From NCBI RefSeq assembly GCF_000247815.1, contig NC_021692.1, positions 4,284,961 to 4,348,960 of the forward strand: a stretch of DNA of 64,000 bases, given 5' to 3'. The notes under the pieces were generated by a model. The model did no database searches. It was given only the letters and a program-made list of their open reading frames with translations, and was not told the DNA's origin. Below, piece after piece: positions 61,812 to 64,000 of this stretch. The position numbers and the translations under genes were made by a program. The DNA is from Ficedula albicollis (lineage: Eukaryota; Chordata; Aves; Passeriformes; Muscicapidae). The first letter of the stretch is position 1; the number at the start of each line of letters is the position of its first letter.

Positions 61812-62437
61812 GTAAGGAACAGCGAAAAGCCAGACCTTGATTTCCCAGCACGTCCCAGGTAATGGTGAGGATTCCCCTTGGGATCTTAGGTCAGGATCCC
61901 TCTTGGCTACTGTGTATGTGCACTTCAAACAGGCTAAAGAAGATAGAAACTGATGCAAAGACGCTACTGTGTATGTGCACTTCAAACAGGCTAAGGAGGA
62001 TAGAAACTGATGCAAAGACAGCAGATGAAATATTGCTCTGCTCAAAGATATCCCCAAACTTCCTTCAAGATATACTTGGACAGCACTTATGACTTGGACA
62101 GCAATTGTGACTTCCAAACTAATGAGTTTTTCCCGGATGAAACTGCCCTAAGCAGGAGTCAGTCAGCTGGAATCACCCTGCCTGTAATGACACGAAACCT
62201 GTAACCACAATCCCCAGCTGGGGATCACAGTGAACTTCCCTCAAGGACTCAGGATTCCTCCCTCGATGGGAGGATGATCTGTTAACACAAATCTCCCTGA
62301 TTTCAAGAGGAACTCGAGAATCCTGGCTCAGCTTTTGGCAGCAGATCAGTAAAAGCTCACCAGAACTAGTGAGGGAGCAGTCCAACAGCTCCTGTCACCA
62401 CTCTGCAGTGTATTAACACCCTTTGTTTCTCATTTAG
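61812..62437 (+). other. MEGF6: MEGF6 intron with 57-bp duplication
   Basis: It contains the tandem duplication at 61906-62019 and otherwise unremarkable sequence. It ends CATTTAG. Confidence 0.8.
61906..62019. repeat. 57-bp tandem duplication
   Basis: GCTACTGTGTATGTGCACTT and the following bases occur at 61906 and 61963 with only two or three differences (CTAAAGAAG versus CTAAGGAGG). Confidence 0.95.
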
Positions 62438-62560
62438 ATATCAATGAGTGTGACACCGGTTCTCACTGCTGTCAGCAGGACTGCTACAATTACCCTGGGG
62501 GCTATGAGTGCTCCTGCCACGCCGGGTACAGGCTCAGCACAGATGGCTGTGGCTGTGATG
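62438..62560 (+). CDS. MEGF6: MEGF6 exon, calcium-binding EGF module with CC motif
   Basis: The 123-bp exon is phase 1 at both ends, with acceptor CATTTAG and donor GATG|GTGAGT. It encodes DINECDTGSHCCQQDC, YNYPGGYECSCHAGYRL and STDGCGCD. The D-x-N-E-C start and C-x-N-x4-Y-x-C-x-C motif mark calcium binding. The adjacent cysteines in HCCQQ and the terminal C-G-C-D are also in human MEGF6 (PCCQQVC, DGCGCE, from memory), which strongly fixes the identity. Confidence 0.98.
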
Positions 62561-63428
62561 GTGAGTGCCAGCACCTCCATGGGCTCCAGGCAGAGCCAGG
62601 GACATGCAGGGAATTGGTTCCTCTACTTCTCATTTGCCTGTTGTTTGTTTAGTGCTGGGCAGCTCAGTTCTAACCCCTAAGCCCAGCCCAACTGGAGAGG
62701 GGAAGTGGGATTTTTGAGCACATCAAGGTCACATTGGGCTAACTCAGAGTGAGCTTGACCCCATTAATTCACAAAAAACATTTGATGTTCAACCCCAGAG
62801 GCTAACACTGCCCATCACTTTCACTCAAGGGAGGAAGACAAATAACAGTGTCTGTATGAAACACAGCCATGACGGTGACTAATGAAGCTTTAATTAGGAG
62901 AACAAGAAGTTGTCCTACCTGGTTGTGAACAGCCAGGCATTTCTTCCAGTTTCTCCCAGCTCCTACCAGTTTTCCTGCCAGCTTTCTGATGAGTCACCTT
63001 CTCAACAGAAAGAATGTGGGGAAAAAATCCCCCTAATAATTGTTCTCACTTCTAAAGCTCTCAACAACATTTCCCAGGGGAAGGAGCCAAACACACCCAC
63101 CTGTTCCTACACAATTAATAATGGATGGGAACTGAAGCCCAGCACATTTTTTTTGTTGAAACCCAGGCATCCCTAATCCCTGACTCCATTTTTAGAGTTG
63201 ATGGCTTCACATATTTAGCAGAGAGGGTTCCACCAGCCCATAACTGAACCACAGCACTTTTTTTTTTGTTGAAACCCAGGCATCCCTAATCTCTGAGGTG
63301 GTTTAACTCCATTTTTAGAGTCGATGGCTTCACATATGTAGCAGAGAGTGTTCCACCAGCCCATTGCTGCTGCTTGGCCAGGCCCCTGACACTGCTCCTG
63401 TCCCACTGGAGTGCCCTGTGTTTTGTAG
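62561..63428 (+). other. MEGF6: MEGF6 intron with 112-bp duplication
   Basis: It contains the tandem duplication at 63140-63363. Nothing else is recognisable. It ends TTTTGTAG. Confidence 0.8.
63140..63363. repeat. 112-bp tandem duplication
   Basis: Sequence starting CAGCACATTTTTTTT (63140) recurs at 63252. It includes GTTGAAACCCAGGCATCCCT and TCCACCAGCCCAT, with an extra GAGGTGGTTTAA in the second copy. The second copy ends about 65 bp before the next acceptor. Confidence 0.92.
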
Positions 63429-63551
63429 ATGTGGATGAGTGCTCTGCAAACAACGGTGGCTGTGAACACACGTGCCAGAACCAGCCAGGCTCATTCCAGT
63501 GTGGCTGTGACATTGGGCACAAGCTGGATGAAGACAGAAGGAGCTGCATCT
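63429..63551 (+). CDS. MEGF6: MEGF6 exon, calcium-binding EGF module
   Basis: The 123-bp exon is phase 1 at both ends, with acceptor TTTTGTAG and donor ATCT|GTAAGT. It encodes [33 protein letters not shown] and DEDRRSCI. It has a full calcium-binding EGF signature (D-x-D-E-C, C-x-N-x4-F-x-C-x-C). Human MEGF6 has DVDECASSRGGCEHHC and LAGSFQCSC here (from memory). This is the last MEGF6 exon in the window; its donor shows that the gene continues to the right. Confidence 0.97.
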
Positions 63552-64000
63552 GTAAGTGCCTCGTCTGAGCTGCCTCAGGCTGGGCTGTGGGTCCCTCCTC
63601 TGCCTCCTGTCCGAGCCAGCACAGCACAGACTGGAGCTCCTTAGCCCTGCACCTCACCTCTCCCAGCCCCTCCCAGCAGCTGGGCAGTGGCAGTGCCTCA
63701 CCCCAGCCCTGGGCAGCTTTCCCAGGCAGGACCAGCTCTGTCTCAGCCTGGTTCACAGCACTGTCCAAGGAAGGGCAGGGAGTTCTGGCACAGCTGCACC
63801 TCCAACAGCTGCACCTTAAACACGTTAAACACAGAGCCACAGCCCCTTCCACAGACGCCTCTACAGCTTCTCCTTATAGAATAGATTATTATATAATAGA
63901 TATATATTATATATAATATATTATTAATATGTTATATGTTAATATATAATATATTATTAATATGTTATATATAATATAATATAATATAATATAATATAAT
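63552..64000 (+). other. MEGF6: Start of next MEGF6 intron with AT-rich repeat at window edge
   Basis: The first 320 bp are ordinary intron. From about 63880 it becomes almost pure A/T, listed separately. Confidence 0.8.
63880..64000. repeat. AT-rich tandem repeat running off the window
   Basis: Units such as AATATATTATTAATATGTTA are repeated, passing into a pure (AATAT)n run from about 63970 to the end. The full length is unknown. Confidence 0.9.

Overview
This is a 64-kb stretch of bird nuclear DNA, most likely from a songbird. The bird call rests on CR1 LINE 3' ends with their 8-bp tail repeats on both strands, a NUMT carrying avian-type COX2, and two copies of an LTR family that I associate with passerines. 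The window is one piece of a single large gene on the + strand: the 5' half of MEGF6 (multiple EGF-like domains 6), which encodes a secreted EGF-repeat protein. The gene begins before base 1 and continues past base 64000.

Ten coding exons are visible: 1-60, 4853-4962, 13479-13601, 50451-50573, 58335-58460, 59324-59446, 60038-60160, 61674-61811, 62438-62560 and 63429-63551. The first two encode the end of the EMI domain. The third encodes a short EGF module. The other seven each encode one EGF-like module. Except for the phase-2 junction inside the EMI domain, every intron is phase 1, so the EGF exons are interchangeable cassettes. The order of modules, including the distinctive I-E-M-E-I-V-N-S-C linker, matches MEGF6 as I remember it. 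Intron 3 (13602-50450) is nearly 37 kb. It carries a clear miR-551 hairpin at about 32963-33045, and mammalian MEGF6 also hosts a miR-551 gene, which supports the identification independently.

The most interesting part is 41.6-44.3 kb inside that intron. A CpG-rich block holds a 32-bp minisatellite, GC-box DNA, a long C homopolymer and a 12-bp array of about 70 copies. Directly after it comes an ATG in good context, a convincing signal peptide and a short Cys/Tyr-rich segment, ending at a phase-1 splice donor. That donor fits in frame onto the next MEGF6 EGF exon at 50451. I infer an internal promoter and alternative first exon giving an EMI-less MEGF6 isoform, not known to me from other species.

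The rest is intron. Notable contents are a greatly expanded CR1 tail (145-1094), other CR1 fragments, two solo LTRs in opposite orientation (16668-18088 and 31260-31987), a COX2 NUMT (22711-22919), many young local tandem duplications (57 to 545 bp), several large simple repeats, and five C homopolymers of 79 to 909 bp, all with C on the + strand. The homopolymers may be assembly artefacts. No other protein-coding gene is supported; long open frames across the repeats are not genes.
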